A stretch of 64,000 nt of DNA, from the NCBI RefSeq assembly GCF_026343295.1, contig NZ_JAPELY010000002.1:806001-870000 (forward strand). Reading direction: 5' to 3'. This DNA comes from Streptomyces sp. NBC_00083. GTDB taxonomy: Bacteria; Actinomycetota; Actinomycetes; Streptomycetales; Streptomycetaceae. The notes under the pieces were generated by a model. It was given only the letters and a program-made list of their open reading frames with translations, did not search any database and was not told the DNA's origin. Both the position numbers and the translations under genes were made by a program. Of the stretch, positions 52,339 to 61,258 are shown in pieces. Numbering within the stretch: position 1 is the stretch's first letter; each line of letters begins with the position of its first letter.

Positions 52339-53007
52339 CTACGCAGGGCGAACGCCGAGATGGACCACGTCAGGGACGCCCCGGGCAACTCGCACCTCTT
52401 TGGTGCGTACCCCGGTGAATCCGGCATTCCGGAGAGCCTGGTCAAAGGCGGGGGACGGCTGGGCGGACCATACGGCGAGCACCCCGCCGGGGCTCAACCG
52501 CCTTGCGCAGTGGGCGAGTCCGGCCGGCGAGTAGAGGGTGTCGTTGCCCTCGGTGACGGTCCAGTCGGGCCCGTTGTCGATGTCGAGGCAGAGCGCGTCG
52601 AAGCGGTCCTGGGCGGTACGTACGTATTCCACCAGATCGGCGTGGATGATCCGGGTACGTGAATCGGACAGGGCCCGCTCCGAAATGGCGCGGAGTGGAC
52701 CCGCGCGGTGCCAGTCGATGATGGCGTCTTCCCGCTCGACGACGGCGATTTGGCCCCAGCGGGGGTCCCGCGCCGCATGTGCGAGGGAGAAGCCCACACC
52801 GAGGCCGCCGATGAGAAGCGAGGGGCGGGCGGCGGCTGGCAGAAGTGTGTCGTACGCCGCATCGACGAGGAGGCGCTCCGAGCGGCCGTCCGAAGTGTCC
52901 ATCAGGAAGCACCCGTTGGCGATGATCTCGAAATGGGCTCCGCGCTGCCGCAGCACGACCTCCCCGTGCGGTCCCTGGCGCCGGTCGAGGGTGGCGATGT
53001 CGTCCAT
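52339..53007 (-). CDS. spermidine synthase-like methyltransferase-fold protein
   Basis: 222 aa, start ATG 53007. Rossmann fold like spermidine synthase: LLIGGLGVGFSLAHAA is the cofactor loop, VVEREDAIIDWHR the acidic strand, DALCLDIDNGPDW and CARRLSPGGVLAVWSAQ follow. The PAPT catalytic residues are not obvious, so it may not make polyamine; many actinobacteria carry such truncated homologues. Divergent from the rhomboid-like gene. It lies 90 nt from the response-regulator promoter. Confidence 0.8.
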   Translation of the reverse strand: MDDIATLDRRQGPHGEVVLRQRGAHFEIIANGCFLMDTSDGRSERLLVDAAYDTLLPAAARPSLLIGGLGVGFSLAHAARDPRWGQIAVVEREDAIIDWHRAGPLRAISERALSDSRTRIIHADLVEYVRTAQDRFDALCLDIDNGPDWTVTEGNDTLYSPAGLAHCARRLSPGGVLAVWSAQPSPAFDQALRNAGFTGVRTKEVRVARGVPDVVHLGVRPA

Positions 53008-53424
53008 GCCCGCGAGAATGCCGCGTGGGCCGCCGTCGCGCACGTGAATTGCCCGGCGTGACCGGGGTGTTCGCGGGGGCGGTCGCGCACGCGGACGGGC
53101 GGTCACGGCACCGGCGCGCGCCGGAGCGGCCGCGCCACGGTTCGCCGGCCGGAGGACCGGGTACGTGCCGGACACCCCGGACGCACAGGACGTGCCCGAG
53201 GTTGTCCCGTGTGGCGCACGTCATAGACGCGGCCGGAGTCGTTCGCGGAAGGTGTGCGTTGAAGGGGCAGGGCCGATAAGACGTGGCCGAGCGGTCGGCG
53301 GACACCGGCAAGCAGACGCAGACGTAGGCGAGCAGACGCAAGCGAGTACGCGGCACGGCCGGGAACGCGGGCGTGGCTAGATTCGGGGCGCGCCCGCCGC
53401 GTTCCTGGGAAGGGGCCTCTCCCG
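53008..53424. other. 417-nt divergent intergenic region
   Basis: No gene recognised. Includes AGACGCAGACGTAGGCGAGCAG-like degenerate direct repeats near 53310-53345 and GTGGCCGAGCGGTCGG near 53285, which resembles a tRNA D arm, but no tRNA fold follows. Must hold promoters for both neighbouring genes. Confidence 0.5.
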
Positions 53425-54261
53425 GTGCACCCGCTCGACATCCGGCAGCCCGGCACGCCGGGGAACGCGCCGTCGGCCGACGCGCCGCAGGCCGCCGTCC
53501 CGGGCGCGGCCACTCCCGCCCCGGCGGGACCGGCGGGCGCCACGGCCCTCGGCGCGATACCCGCACAGTGGCCGCGGACCGAGCCGGCGGACGCCGTCGC
53601 GAGTGCGCCGTCCACGCCGCCCGGCGCGCGCGGCGCCCTGGCCCGGATCGGCCGGCTGCTGCCCTCGCCCGCCACGACCCCGTTCGCCTTCGGCTACGCC
53701 CTGCTGCTCCTCGCGACCTCGCTCTACGCCCAGTACGGCAACCCGGACACCGTGGACGCCCTGCTCCAGGGGTCCAGCACCGATGTGGCGCACCTGTCGA
53801 CGCGGCCCGTCCTCGCGATCTTCGCGAGCGCGCTGTGGATAGCGGGCGGGGTCGTATCGCCGTACGCGGTCGCCTTCGTCTTCGTCCTCGCTGCCCTCGA
53901 ACACCGCATAGGAGGCTGGCGCACCGCGGGCGTCTTCCTGCTCGGCCATGTCGTGGCGACGCTCGCCACCGAGATCCCGGTCGCCCTCTCGGTGCTGGCC
54001 GGCCACCTCCCCGAGACCTCGCTGCACCGCCTCGACTACGGCATCAGCTTCGGCCTGATGGCCACGGTGGGGGCCCTCGCGGGTCTGCTCGTCCCGTTCC
54101 TGCGCTGGACGTCCCTCGCCGTGGTGGGGGTGCTCCTCACCCAGGACCTGCTCGACATCTCGGACCCGCTGGCCGCCTGGGGCCATCCCATCGCGCTGCT
54201 GGTGGGCATCGCCTGCTGGCCCGCGGTACGCCGGGCCGGCCGGCCGGCGCCGACGGGCTGA
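53425..54261 (+). CDS. rhomboid-like integral membrane protein
   Basis: 278 aa, GTG start. About 85 disordered Pro/Ala residues precede six hydrophobic segments (PFAFGYALLLLATSLYAQYG, RPVLAIFASALWIAGG, VAFVFVLAALEHRIGG, FLLGHVVATLATEIPVAL, FGLMATVGALAGLLVPFL, HPIALLVGIACWPAV). YGISFG in the fifth and His in AWGHPIA resemble the Ser/His dyad of rhomboid proteases in weak form. Could be an intramembrane protease or an inactive relative. The stop is 3 nt from the convergent neighbour. Confidence 0.7.
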   Translation: MHPLDIRQPGTPGNAPSADAPQAAVPGAATPAPAGPAGATALGAIPAQWPRTEPADAVASAPSTPPGARGALARIGRLLPSPATTPFAFGYALLLLATSLYAQYGNPDTVDALLQGSSTDVAHLSTRPVLAIFASALWIAGGVVSPYAVAFVFVLAALEHRIGGWRTAGVFLLGHVVATLATEIPVALSVLAGHLPETSLHRLDYGISFGLMATVGALAGLLVPFLRWTSLAVVGVLLTQDLLDISDPLAAWGHPIALLVGIACWPAVRRAGRPAPTG

Positions 54262-54264
54262 GGG

Positions 54265-55311
54265 CTACGCGCCGGGCTCGGGCCGGGTCTCCGGCCGCCC
54301 CGACCACGCGAGCACGTGCCACAGCTGCTTGACGTACTGGAGCATCTCGTCCGGCGTGCCCCACCGCGCCCACTCCCGCGGCTCCCGCACGGCCGACGCG
54401 GCCGCGTGTCCGAGCACCCGTGCGTCGAGGAGGCCGTGCGGGGAGCGGGTCCGGCAGATCCACTCGGCCAGCGGCACCATGACGGGCCCGCGGAACGCGG
54501 CGTCCACCTCGTGCGGCGCGAGCACGAACCCGGGGTGCCACTCGACCGGCACCCCGGTCGCGGCGAGCAGCCGGGCCGTCCCGGTGCCGCGGAACGACGG
54601 GTCGAGCACCAGCGCCTCCGCGTCCCGCGCCAGCACGACGGGCCCGTGCACCTGGGCCTCGACATAGCCGTCGAGGACGCGCCCGTGTCCTCGGGCAGCC
54701 GCTGCGGGGCCGGCGGCCGGGGGCGCGTCGGCATCCGGGCCGGCCACCGGTGTGCCGTCCTCCGCGAGGGCCGCGAGCACCGACGCGAAGGCGTCGGAGG
54801 TCCCCACGTCCGCGGGTCCCAGATGGCTGTCCCCGTGACAGAAGGTGGCCCGTGCGTTGACCTCGGGACGCAGCCGCACGTGGCAGGAGCCGAAGCGCGG
54901 CGCGGCGCCGTCGGTGTGGCCGGCCAGGTCGAGCGCGCCGTACTTCGGCCGCTCCTCGGGGCGTACGCCGGCCCGGTGGTACGCGCCGCCGAACAGGCCC
55001 CGCTCCCACTCGTCCCGCGCGCCGCCGGGGAACGCGGTCCGGCCGCCGTTGGACAGCCCCGTCTCGTACTGGCTGCGGTACACGCCGTCCGCGGCGAGCG
55101 CCTCGGCCACGGTGCGGCCGTCGCGGGGGCGCAGCCGGTCCGGGTGGAAGTTGAGCGTGATGCGGGCGCTGTCCATGACGTACGCGGTGACGTCGTCCAC
55201 CCGGGTGCCCGGACGCACGGCACACAGGCGCTTTTCGGCCAGCACGCGCGCCTCCTGAGCGGCGGCGCGGACATGGCCGAGCGCGCCGGCCTGGGCGGGG
55301 GTGAGGCTCAT
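54265..55311 (-). CDS. DUF3626-like hypothetical protein
   Basis: 348 aa. Motifs RITLNFHPDRL (near 49), VYRSQYETGLSNGG (near 77), GGARDEWERGLFGGAYH, RPKYGALDLAGH and PRFGSCHVRL, ARATFCHGDSHLG match what I recall of DUF3626, function unknown. The Arg, Ser/Tyr and Glu-bearing motifs recall ADP-ribosyltransferase cores, but this is speculation. No signal peptide. It contains a disordered Ala/Pro insert around 195-212. Tail-to-tail with the rhomboid-like gene. Confidence 0.75.
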   Translation of the reverse strand: MSLTPAQAGALGHVRAAAQEARVLAEKRLCAVRPGTRVDDVTAYVMDSARITLNFHPDRLRPRDGRTVAEALAADGVYRSQYETGLSNGGRTAFPGGARDEWERGLFGGAYHRAGVRPEERPKYGALDLAGHTDGAAPRFGSCHVRLRPEVNARATFCHGDSHLGPADVGTSDAFASVLAALAEDGTPVAGPDADAPPAAGPAAAARGHGRVLDGYVEAQVHGPVVLARDAEALVLDPSFRGTGTARLLAATGVPVEWHPGFVLAPHEVDAAFRGPVMVPLAEWICRTRSPHGLLDARVLGHAAASAVREPREWARWGTPDEMLQYVKQLWHVLAWSGRPETRPEPGA

Positions 55312-55387
55312 GGCGCCCGAATGTAGAGGAGACGGCTCCGCGCCCGCCCGGGGTTTTCCGCCCTGCGCGCCCCTCGCTCCCGCCCGG

Positions 55388-56059
55388 TCAGTCCTTGTCC
55401 GGGGCGAAGTGGAGGCTCGCCATGGGGGAGTGGGTCCGCCAGCCGAGGCTCGTGTAGAGCGAGCGGCCCTCGGAGGTGCCCACCAGGATGCCGGTGGTGG
55501 CGCCCGCGGCGTGGGCGGTGTTCTGCAGGGTGCGCATGACCAGGCTGCCCAGGCCCCGGCGCTGGTGGTCCGGAGCCGTCTCGATCTGGTCGGCCACGGC
55601 GGTCGGGCCGGTCGGCGCGATCTGGCCCCGGGCCGCGAAGTGTCCCTCGTCGGTGCGGACCAGGGCCCGTGTGACGCCGCCCCGGGTCCACGAGGTGAGC
55701 GTGTAGCCGTCCGGCACCCCGGGCCGCTCGGCGGCGAGCGGAACGGACATCAAAAACCCCGGCTTGTCGAGCCGCCAGCCCGCACCGACCCACGGCCGTA
55801 CGGTGTCGTCGTCGGCGAACAACTTCAGCCATGTCCCCGGCGCACGCGTGGCGGACGCCAGGGCCCGCACGTCCGCCTCGACGGGCTCGGGCAGCACATG
55901 CCGCGACACGTGCTGAGCCTGCCCGGCGTCGATGGTCCACCCCCAGGCCCGCTCCATGGGATCCGACGTCCCCCGCGACACCACCCAGCCGTCGATCCAG
56001 GCCCGCACGAGCGTCCCGATCGAAGCCCGGTCCGGTATCGCCGCCGTCGTCAACGTCAT
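55388..56059 (-). CDS. GNAT family acetyltransferase
   Basis: 223 aa. The acetyl-CoA loop is DHQRRGLGSLVMRTL (about 163-177), and the fold ends in SLYTSLGWRTHSP. The N-terminal 110 residues form an extra domain (VRAWIDGWVVSRGT, LKLFADDDTVRPWVGAGW), seen in some dual-domain GNATs. Acceptor unknown. It lies divergent to lon, with the lon regulatory sites in between. Confidence 0.85.
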   Translation of the reverse strand: MTLTTAAIPDRASIGTLVRAWIDGWVVSRGTSDPMERAWGWTIDAGQAQHVSRHVLPEPVEADVRALASATRAPGTWLKLFADDDTVRPWVGAGWRLDKPGFLMSVPLAAERPGVPDGYTLTSWTRGGVTRALVRTDEGHFAARGQIAPTGPTAVADQIETAPDHQRRGLGSLVMRTLQNTAHAAGATTGILVGTSEGRSLYTSLGWRTHSPMASLHFAPDKD

Positions 56060-56195
56060 TGCAGCCCCCTGGGGTGGTCGTAGCAGGTAATAGGTGAACT
56101 CGTTAAGTGAACCTTACCGACTTGCCCGCACTGCGCAACCCCCGGCGGGTGTGCGGCCCGCCGCGCGTGCCCGGTGGCAGGAGGTCTCGCGGTGA

Positions 56196-56208
56196 TCGCT
56201 CAGAGCGA
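56196..56208 (+). promoter_or_regulatory. ClgR-type operator upstream of lon
   Basis: TCGCTCAGAGCGA, inside ATCGCTCAGAGCGAAC, has the CGC-N5-GCG layout of actinobacterial ClgR sites. ClgR activates clp and lon genes in Streptomyces. About 77 nt upstream of the lon ATG. Confidence 0.6.
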
Positions 56209-56242
56209 ACGCCGCCCGGGGAACATTCCTCGACTCACATGC

Positions 56243-56263
56243 ATTGAGTCGGCATAGCTCAAC
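56243..56263 (+). promoter_or_regulatory. HAIR-type HspR operator of lon
   Basis: ATTGAGT-N7-GCTCAAC matches the HspR inverted repeat CTTGAGT-N7-ACTCAAG with three differing bases. It sits 21 nt before the lon start. lon is a known HspR target in Streptomyces. Confidence 0.8.
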
Positions 56264-56284
56264 TTGACTGCCGAAGGGGAGATC

Positions 56285-58699
56285 ATGGCTACCGAGTCCA
56301 CGGCGTACACCTCGACCAACCTGCCCGTGCTGCCGCTCGACGACGAGGTCGTGCTGCCCGGCATGGTGGTGCCGCTCGACCTGTCCGATGCCGAGGTGCG
56401 GGCCGCCGTCGAGGCCGCTCAGGCGGCAACCCGGTCCGATGCCGGGAAGCCGCAGGTGCTGCTCGTGCCGCGCATCGACGGGACCTACGCCGCGACCGGT
56501 GTGCTCGGGACCGTCGAGCAGGTGGGACGGCTTTCCGACGGCGACCCCGGCGCCCTCATCCGGGGCCGCCACCGCGTGCGCATCGGGGCCGGCACCACAG
56601 GCCCCGGCGCGGCCCTGTGGGTGGAGGGCACCCGGGTCGAGGAGACCCTTCCGGACCCGCTGCCCGGCCAGGTGACCGAGCTGGTCACGGAGTACAAGGC
56701 GCTCGCCACCGACTGGCTGAAGCGCCGCGGTGCCTGGCAGGTCGTCGACCGCGTCCAGCAGATCGAGGGCGTCTCCGCGCTCGCCGACAACTCCGGCTAC
56801 TCGCCGTTCCTCACCACCGCCCAGAAGGCCGAGCTCCTGGAGACGAGCGACCCGGTCGCCCGCCTCAGGCTCGCCACCGAACAGCTCCGCGAGCACCTCG
56901 CCGAGCAGGACGTCGCCGAATCCATCGCCAAGGACGTCCAGGAAGGCGTCGACAAGCAGCAGCGCGAGTTCCTGCTGCGCCGTCAGCTCGACGCCGTCCG
57001 CAAGGAACTGCGCGAACTCAACGGCGAGGGTGGCGAGGAGGACGAGAGCGACGACTACCGCGCCCGCGTCGAGGCCGCCGACCTGCCCGAGAAGGTCCGC
57101 GAGGCCGCGCTCAAGGAGGTCGACAAGCTGGAGCGCGCCAGCGACCAGTCGCCCGAGGGCTCCTGGATCCGCACCTGGCTCGACACCGTCCTCGAACTGC
57201 CGTGGAACGAGACCACGGACGACGTGTACGACATCCGGGGCGCGCGGGCGGTGCTTGACGCCGAACACGCCGGCCTCAAGGACGTGAAGGAGCGCATCAC
57301 CGAGTACCTCGCGGTGCGCAAGCGGCGCGCCGACCGCGGGCTCGGGATCGTCGGCGGCCGCCGCGGCGGCGCCGTGCTCGCCCTCGTCGGCCCGCCCGGC
57401 GTGGGCAAGACCTCGCTCGGCGAATCCGTGGCGCACGCCATGGGCCGCAAGTTCGTGCGCGTCGCGCTCGGCGGCGTACGCGACGAGGCGGAGATCCGCG
57501 GACACCGCCGGACCTACGTCGGCGCCCTGCCCGGCCGGATCGTCCGGGCCATCAAGGAGGCCGGGTCGATGAACCCGGTCGTGCTGCTCGACGAGATCGA
57601 CAAGGTGGGCTCCGACTTCCGGGGCGACCCGGCGGCCGCCCTGCTCGAAGTCCTCGACCCGGCGCAGAACCACACCTTCCGCGACCACTACCTGGAGGTC
57701 GAACTCGACCTCAGCGACGTGGTGTTCCTCGCCACCGCCAACGTCCTCGAAGCCATCCCCGAGGCGCTGCTCGACCGCATGGAGCTGGTCAGGCTCGACG
57801 GCTACACCGAGGACGAGAAGGTCGTCATCGCCCGCGACCACCTGCTGCCGCGCCAGCTGGAGCGGGCCGGGCTCGACACCGGCGAGGTCGTCCTCGAAGA
57901 CGCCTCGCTGCGCAAGCTCGCCGGCGAGTACACCCGGGAGGCGGGCGTACGGAACCTGGAGCGCTCCATCGCCCGGCTGCTGCGCAAGGTGGCCGCCGAG
58001 CACGAACTCGGCCAGCGGGAGCTGCCGTTCACCATCGCCCCCGACGACCTGCGGGCCCTGATCGGACGCCCGCACCACGTGCCGGAGTCCGCACAGGACC
58101 CGGCGGAGCGCCGCACCGCGGTGCCCGGCGTGGCCACCGGCCTCGCCGTCACCGGCGCCGGCGGCGACGTCCTGTTCGTGGAGGCCTCCCTCGCCGACCC
58201 GGAGACGGGCGCGGCGGGCCTGACCCTGACCGGTCAGCTCGGCGACGTGATGAAGGAGTCCGCGCAGATCGCGCTGAGCTTCCTCCGCTCCCACGGAGCC
58301 GAACTGGAGCTTCCCGTGGGCGACTTGAAGGACCGGGGCGTACACGTCCACTTCCCGGCGGGCGCGGTCCCCAAGGACGGCCCGAGCGCCGGCATCACCC
58401 TGGTCACCGCGCTGTCCTCGCTCCTGTCCGGACGGCAGGTCCGCACCGACGTCGCGATGACCGGCGAGGTGTCGCTCACCGGCCGCGTGCTGCCGATCGG
58501 CGGCCTCAAGCAGAAGCTGCTCGCCGCACACCGCGCCGGGATCACCACCGTCGTGATCCCCAAGCGCAACGAGGCCGACCTGGACGACGTCCCGGCGGAG
58601 GTCCTGGACAAGCTGGAGGTCCACCCCGTGACCGATGTCCGCCAGGTCCTGGAGATCGCGCTCGCCCCGGCGGAGGTCGCGGTGGCCGCGGCCGCCTGA
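56285..58699 (+). CDS. lon: ATP-dependent protease Lon
   Basis: 804 aa from ATG with GGGGAG upstream. N-terminal substrate domain (1-220), coiled segment, AAA+ module with Walker A GPPGVGKT (369-376) and Walker B PVVLLDEIDKVG, then the protease domain with catalytic Ser701 in PKDGPSAG and Lys742/744 in GGLKQKLLAAHRAG. Degrades misfolded and regulatory proteins. HspR repression plus ClgR input are suggested by the sites upstream. Confidence 0.97.
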   Translation: MATESTAYTSTNLPVLPLDDEVVLPGMVVPLDLSDAEVRAAVEAAQAATRSDAGKPQVLLVPRIDGTYAATGVLGTVEQVGRLSDGDPGALIRGRHRVRIGAGTTGPGAALWVEGTRVEETLPDPLPGQVTELVTEYKALATDWLKRRGAWQVVDRVQQIEGVSALADNSGYSPFLTTAQKAELLETSDPVARLRLATEQLREHLAEQDVAESIAKDVQEGVDKQQREFLLRRQLDAVRKELRELNGEGGEEDESDDYRARVEAADLPEKVREAALKEVDKLERASDQSPEGSWIRTWLDTVLELPWNETTDDVYDIRGARAVLDAEHAGLKDVKERITEYLAVRKRRADRGLGIVGGRRGGAVLALVGPPGVGKTSLGESVAHAMGRKFVRVALGGVRDEAEIRGHRRTYVGALPGRIVRAIKEAGSMNPVVLLDEIDKVGSDFRGDPAAALLEVLDPAQNHTFRDHYLEVELDLSDVVFLATANVLEAIPEALLDRMELVRLDGYTEDEKVVIARDHLLPRQLERAGLDTGEVVLEDASLRKLAGEYTREAGVRNLERSIARLLRKVAAEHELGQRELPFTIAPDDLRALIGRPHHVPESAQDPAERRTAVPGVATGLAVTGAGGDVLFVEASLADPETGAAGLTLTGQLGDVMKESAQIALSFLRSHGAELELPVGDLKDRGVHVHFPAGAVPKDGPSAGITLVTALSSLLSGRQVRTDVAMTGEVSLTGRVLPIGGLKQKLLAAHRAGITTVVIPKRNEADLDDVPAEVLDKLEVHPVTDVRQVLEIALAPAEVAVAAAA

Positions 58700-58721
58700 G
58701 CACCCGGCAGGCCCCGGGAGA

Positions 58722-59531
58722 TCAGGCGCGGGTGGCCCGCTCGTACAGCGAGCGGGCGCCCGCGTCGAACAGGACCGCCGTCGACTCCGCGTCCGTGTCA
58801 CCGCCGCTCAGCACCCCGATGATCCGGCCCATCCGGTCGGCTCCCTGATATCCGGTCAGCCAGGGACTGCCGCTCGTACCGTCCCAGAACCCCCCGCACC
58901 GCATCCGCATCATCGCGGGCACATCGGTGTCGCGCCGGGTGTCGGTGGTGCAGATGACGGGCCGGTTCTCGGGGTTGTGGTCCTCGATCGGATAGCCCAC
59001 GACCGTCACCCGCTGGTCGGGCCCCGCGCCCCAGTCCGGCGTCGAGGAGCCGACCACGCTCTGCACGCTGCGGCCCTGCGCGTCCGGCTCCACGGTGAGG
59101 AAGGCGTAGTCCACCGCGTCGTCCTGGTCCGCGGTCCACCGGTCGTCGATCTGGACGGCGCGCACCTTCCACTTCCCGTACGGATACGTGCCCCCGTCCG
59201 CCCCCGAGAAGCCCGGCGCGAACTCCACCTCGTCGGCGGGGTGGGCGGCCGCGCAGTGCGCCGCCGTGGCGATGACATTGCCGCGCGGGCTGCTCACCAC
59301 GCTCGCCGTGCAGTAGTGCTCGCCCCCGCTGACCAGCACCCCGACCGCCGGTGTGCTCGGCGCGGGCGCGGCGCTCGTCTGCGCGCGGGGCGCGCCCGAC
59401 GGCGCGCTCTCGGCCTGCGGGGACGAGGCCGCGGAGCCCCCGCACCCCGCGCCGCCGAACAGCACGACCGCGACCGCGGCGGCCGGAGCCACCGCCCGCC
59501 TCACCCTTCCCAAGCTGCGCATGGCCTCCAT
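58722..59531 (-). CDS. secreted trypsin-like serine protease
   Basis: 269 aa; ATG 59522 is an alternative start. N-terminal signal (RRAVAPAAAVAVVLFGGAGC) with a weak lipobox at Cys30, then a 30-residue Ser/Ala/Pro linker. Trypsin fold with His92 in TAAHC, Asp141 in VDYAFLTV and Ser220 in DGTSGSPW. V8/glutamyl-endopeptidase-like subclass, since GTSGSP replaces GDSGGP. Acts outside the membrane, target unknown. Its stop is 22 nt after lon's (tail-to-tail). Confidence 0.88.
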   Translation of the reverse strand: MEAMRSLGRVRRAVAPAAAVAVVLFGGAGCGGSAASSPQAESAPSGAPRAQTSAAPAPSTPAVGVLVSGGEHYCTASVVSSPRGNVIATAAHCAAAHPADEVEFAPGFSGADGGTYPYGKWKVRAVQIDDRWTADQDDAVDYAFLTVEPDAQGRSVQSVVGSSTPDWGAGPDQRVTVVGYPIEDHNPENRPVICTTDTRRDTDVPAMMRMRCGGFWDGTSGSPWLTGYQGADRMGRIIGVLSGGDTDAESTAVLFDAGARSLYERATRA

Positions 59532-59629
59532 CCTGACGCATGGGGCGCGCGGAATGCGGTCACCTGTACGGCTCGTGCCCCGTTCGAGGAGGCGGAGCGC
59601 GCCGGGCGGGGCGGCCCGGAGCGACGGAA

Positions 59630-59659
59630 GGGCCCCCGGCGACGCAGCGCCGGGGGCCC
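59630..59659 (-). terminator. terminator of the GH25 muramidase gene
   Basis: 12-bp perfect stem GGGCCCCCGGCG/CGCCGGGGGCCC (59630-59641, 59648-59659) with loop ACGCAG, 20 nt after the muramidase stop. Confidence 0.8.
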
Positions 59660-59679
59660 CGTCCGTGCGGGTGAACGCG

Positions 59680-60519
59680 TCAGCCGTTGGCCAGTGCCTG
59701 CAGCCGGTCGTACGCCCCGTTGAAGCGGGAGTGGTCGCCGACGGTCGGGCCGGACGAGGTGTACTGCCACATCGTGTAGTAGTCCCAGCCGGCCGGCAGG
59801 GCGCCGGGGTCGGTGTTGTAGCGGGCGATCCAGAGCGGGTCGGTGGAGCCGAAGGCGGCGGAGTTCCCGGTGCACTGGCTCCACCAGCTGGTGGCGGTGT
59901 AGATCACCGGCTCACGGCCGGTGCGGGTCCGGTACTCGTTGACGAAGTCGCGGATCCAGCCGACCATCCCGGCCGCCGACTTGCCGTAGCAGGCGGCGCC
60001 GTACGGGTTCCATTCGATGTCGAGCGCGCCCGGCAGGGTCCGGCCGTCGCGCGACCAGCCGCCGCCGTGGTCCACGAAGTAGTCGGCCTGGGCGGCGCCG
60101 CCCGTGGTGTCCGGGGTGGCGAAGTGGTAGGCGCCGCGGATCATGCCGGCGTCGTACGAGCCGTTGTACTGCTGCGGGAAGTAGGGGTTGTTGTAGTACG
60201 TGCCCTCGGTGGACTTGACGTAGGCCCACTTCACGCCGGTGTTCCACAGCGTGGGCCAGGCGACGTTCCCGTTGTGGCTGCTGGTGTCGACGCCCTCGGT
60301 CTGTACGGCGCGGGTGTCGCGGGGCAGGCCGCCCACCCCGTCGTGGGCGGCGACGCCCATGCCGAGGGTCGCGGAGCCGCGCGGCGGGATGTCGCGCGAG
60401 GGGGTGTCGGCGGCGCCGGAGGTCCCGGTGCTTCCGAGGACGAGGGCGAGGGAGGAGAGGAGGATCCCGGCCGCGGTGAGGGGTCCGCGGCGGGCCGTTC
60501 CGGATCTGTGCACGGGCAT
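59680..60519 (-). CDS. secreted GH25 muramidase (lysozyme)
   Basis: 279 aa. Signal peptide (RRGPLTAAGILLSSLALVLGS, cut near Ala36). GH25 Chalaropsis-type domain from residue 72: Asp78 in GVDTSSH, Glu105 in KSTEG, and catalytic Asp167-x-Glu169 in ALDIEWN. It cleaves the MurNAc-GlcNAc bond of peptidoglycan. No cell-wall binding repeats. The gene is single and ends in a strong hairpin; the 280-nt upstream gap to the MarR gene has no further feature. Confidence 0.92.
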   Translation of the reverse strand: MPVHRSGTARRGPLTAAGILLSSLALVLGSTGTSGAADTPSRDIPPRGSATLGMGVAAHDGVGGLPRDTRAVQTEGVDTSSHNGNVAWPTLWNTGVKWAYVKSTEGTYYNNPYFPQQYNGSYDAGMIRGAYHFATPDTTGGAAQADYFVDHGGGWSRDGRTLPGALDIEWNPYGAACYGKSAAGMVGWIRDFVNEYRTRTGREPVIYTATSWWSQCTGNSAAFGSTDPLWIARYNTDPGALPAGWDYYTMWQYTSSGPTVGDHSRFNGAYDRLQALANG

Positions 60520-60802
60520 TGCGTGCCTCCGAAAGGCTCGGTGGGGGCTGGGACGTGACGGCTCGGGTCGACATGGCGACGTATCGCTGTGGACATGTCA
60601 CGAATGACGCTACGCACGTAGACCGTTGGCGCGAAAGAGGCTTCAGGTTATGCCGTTGGTTCAGACCTTTGGCGGCCACGACACGCTGCGACAACGGCGT
60701 GGCCCGGCAGAAACTTTCAGCCGTGGCCGGGCTCGGCGCCAGGCGCGATGCGGGCCCCACAGCTCGCTGGGAAATACTGTGCCGTCACGACACACCTAAG
60801 GC

Positions 60803-61258
60803 ATGGGAGCCGACGTGCACGGTCCGGATCAGGAGTTCCTCGCGCTCGAACGCGAGCTGGCCGTCTTCCTGCGGCGGGCCAGGGCCTCGTCCGGCGAAAT
60901 GGCGCGTGAGGTCCACCCCGACCTCGAACCGGCGGCGTATGGGCTGCTCGTACGGCTCGACGAGGCGGGGCCGCAGCGGGCGACGGAGCTCGCGGGGTAC
61001 TTCGGGGTGGGCAAGGCGACGATGAGCCGTCAGCTCCATGCCCTGGAGGACCTGGGCCTGGTCGCCCGGGAGCCCGACCCGGCGGACGGCCGCGCGTCGC
61101 TGGTCCGCATCACGGCGGAGGGGACGGCGCGGTTCGGGCGGGTGCGGGATGCTCGGCGCGAGCGGTACGTTCGCAAACTGGCCGGCTGGAACCGTACGGA
61201 GATCTCCGAGCTGGCCCGCCTCCTCCACCAGCTGAACGCCGCCGCAGCAGACAACTGA
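60803..61258 (+). CDS. MarR family transcriptional regulator
   Basis: 151 aa. Winged helix: ATELAGYFGVGKATMSRQLHALEDLGLVAREPDPADGRA (two parts) with wing residues DGRASLVRIT. N- and C-terminal helices form the dimer. Ligand and target unknown; it has no divergent partner gene apart from the GH25 muramidase upstream. A repeat cluster follows its stop. Confidence 0.88.
   Translation: MGADVHGPDQEFLALERELAVFLRRARASSGEMAREVHPDLEPAAYGLLVRLDEAGPQRATELAGYFGVGKATMSRQLHALEDLGLVAREPDPADGRASLVRITAEGTARFGRVRDARRERYVRKLAGWNRTEISELARLLHQLNAAAADN

Noticed and set aside
53280..53345. tRNA-like GTGGCCGAGCGGTCGG segment
   Set aside because: Resembles a Leu/Ser D arm, but no acceptor stem, anticodon arm or T loop (GGTTCGAATCC-like) follows.
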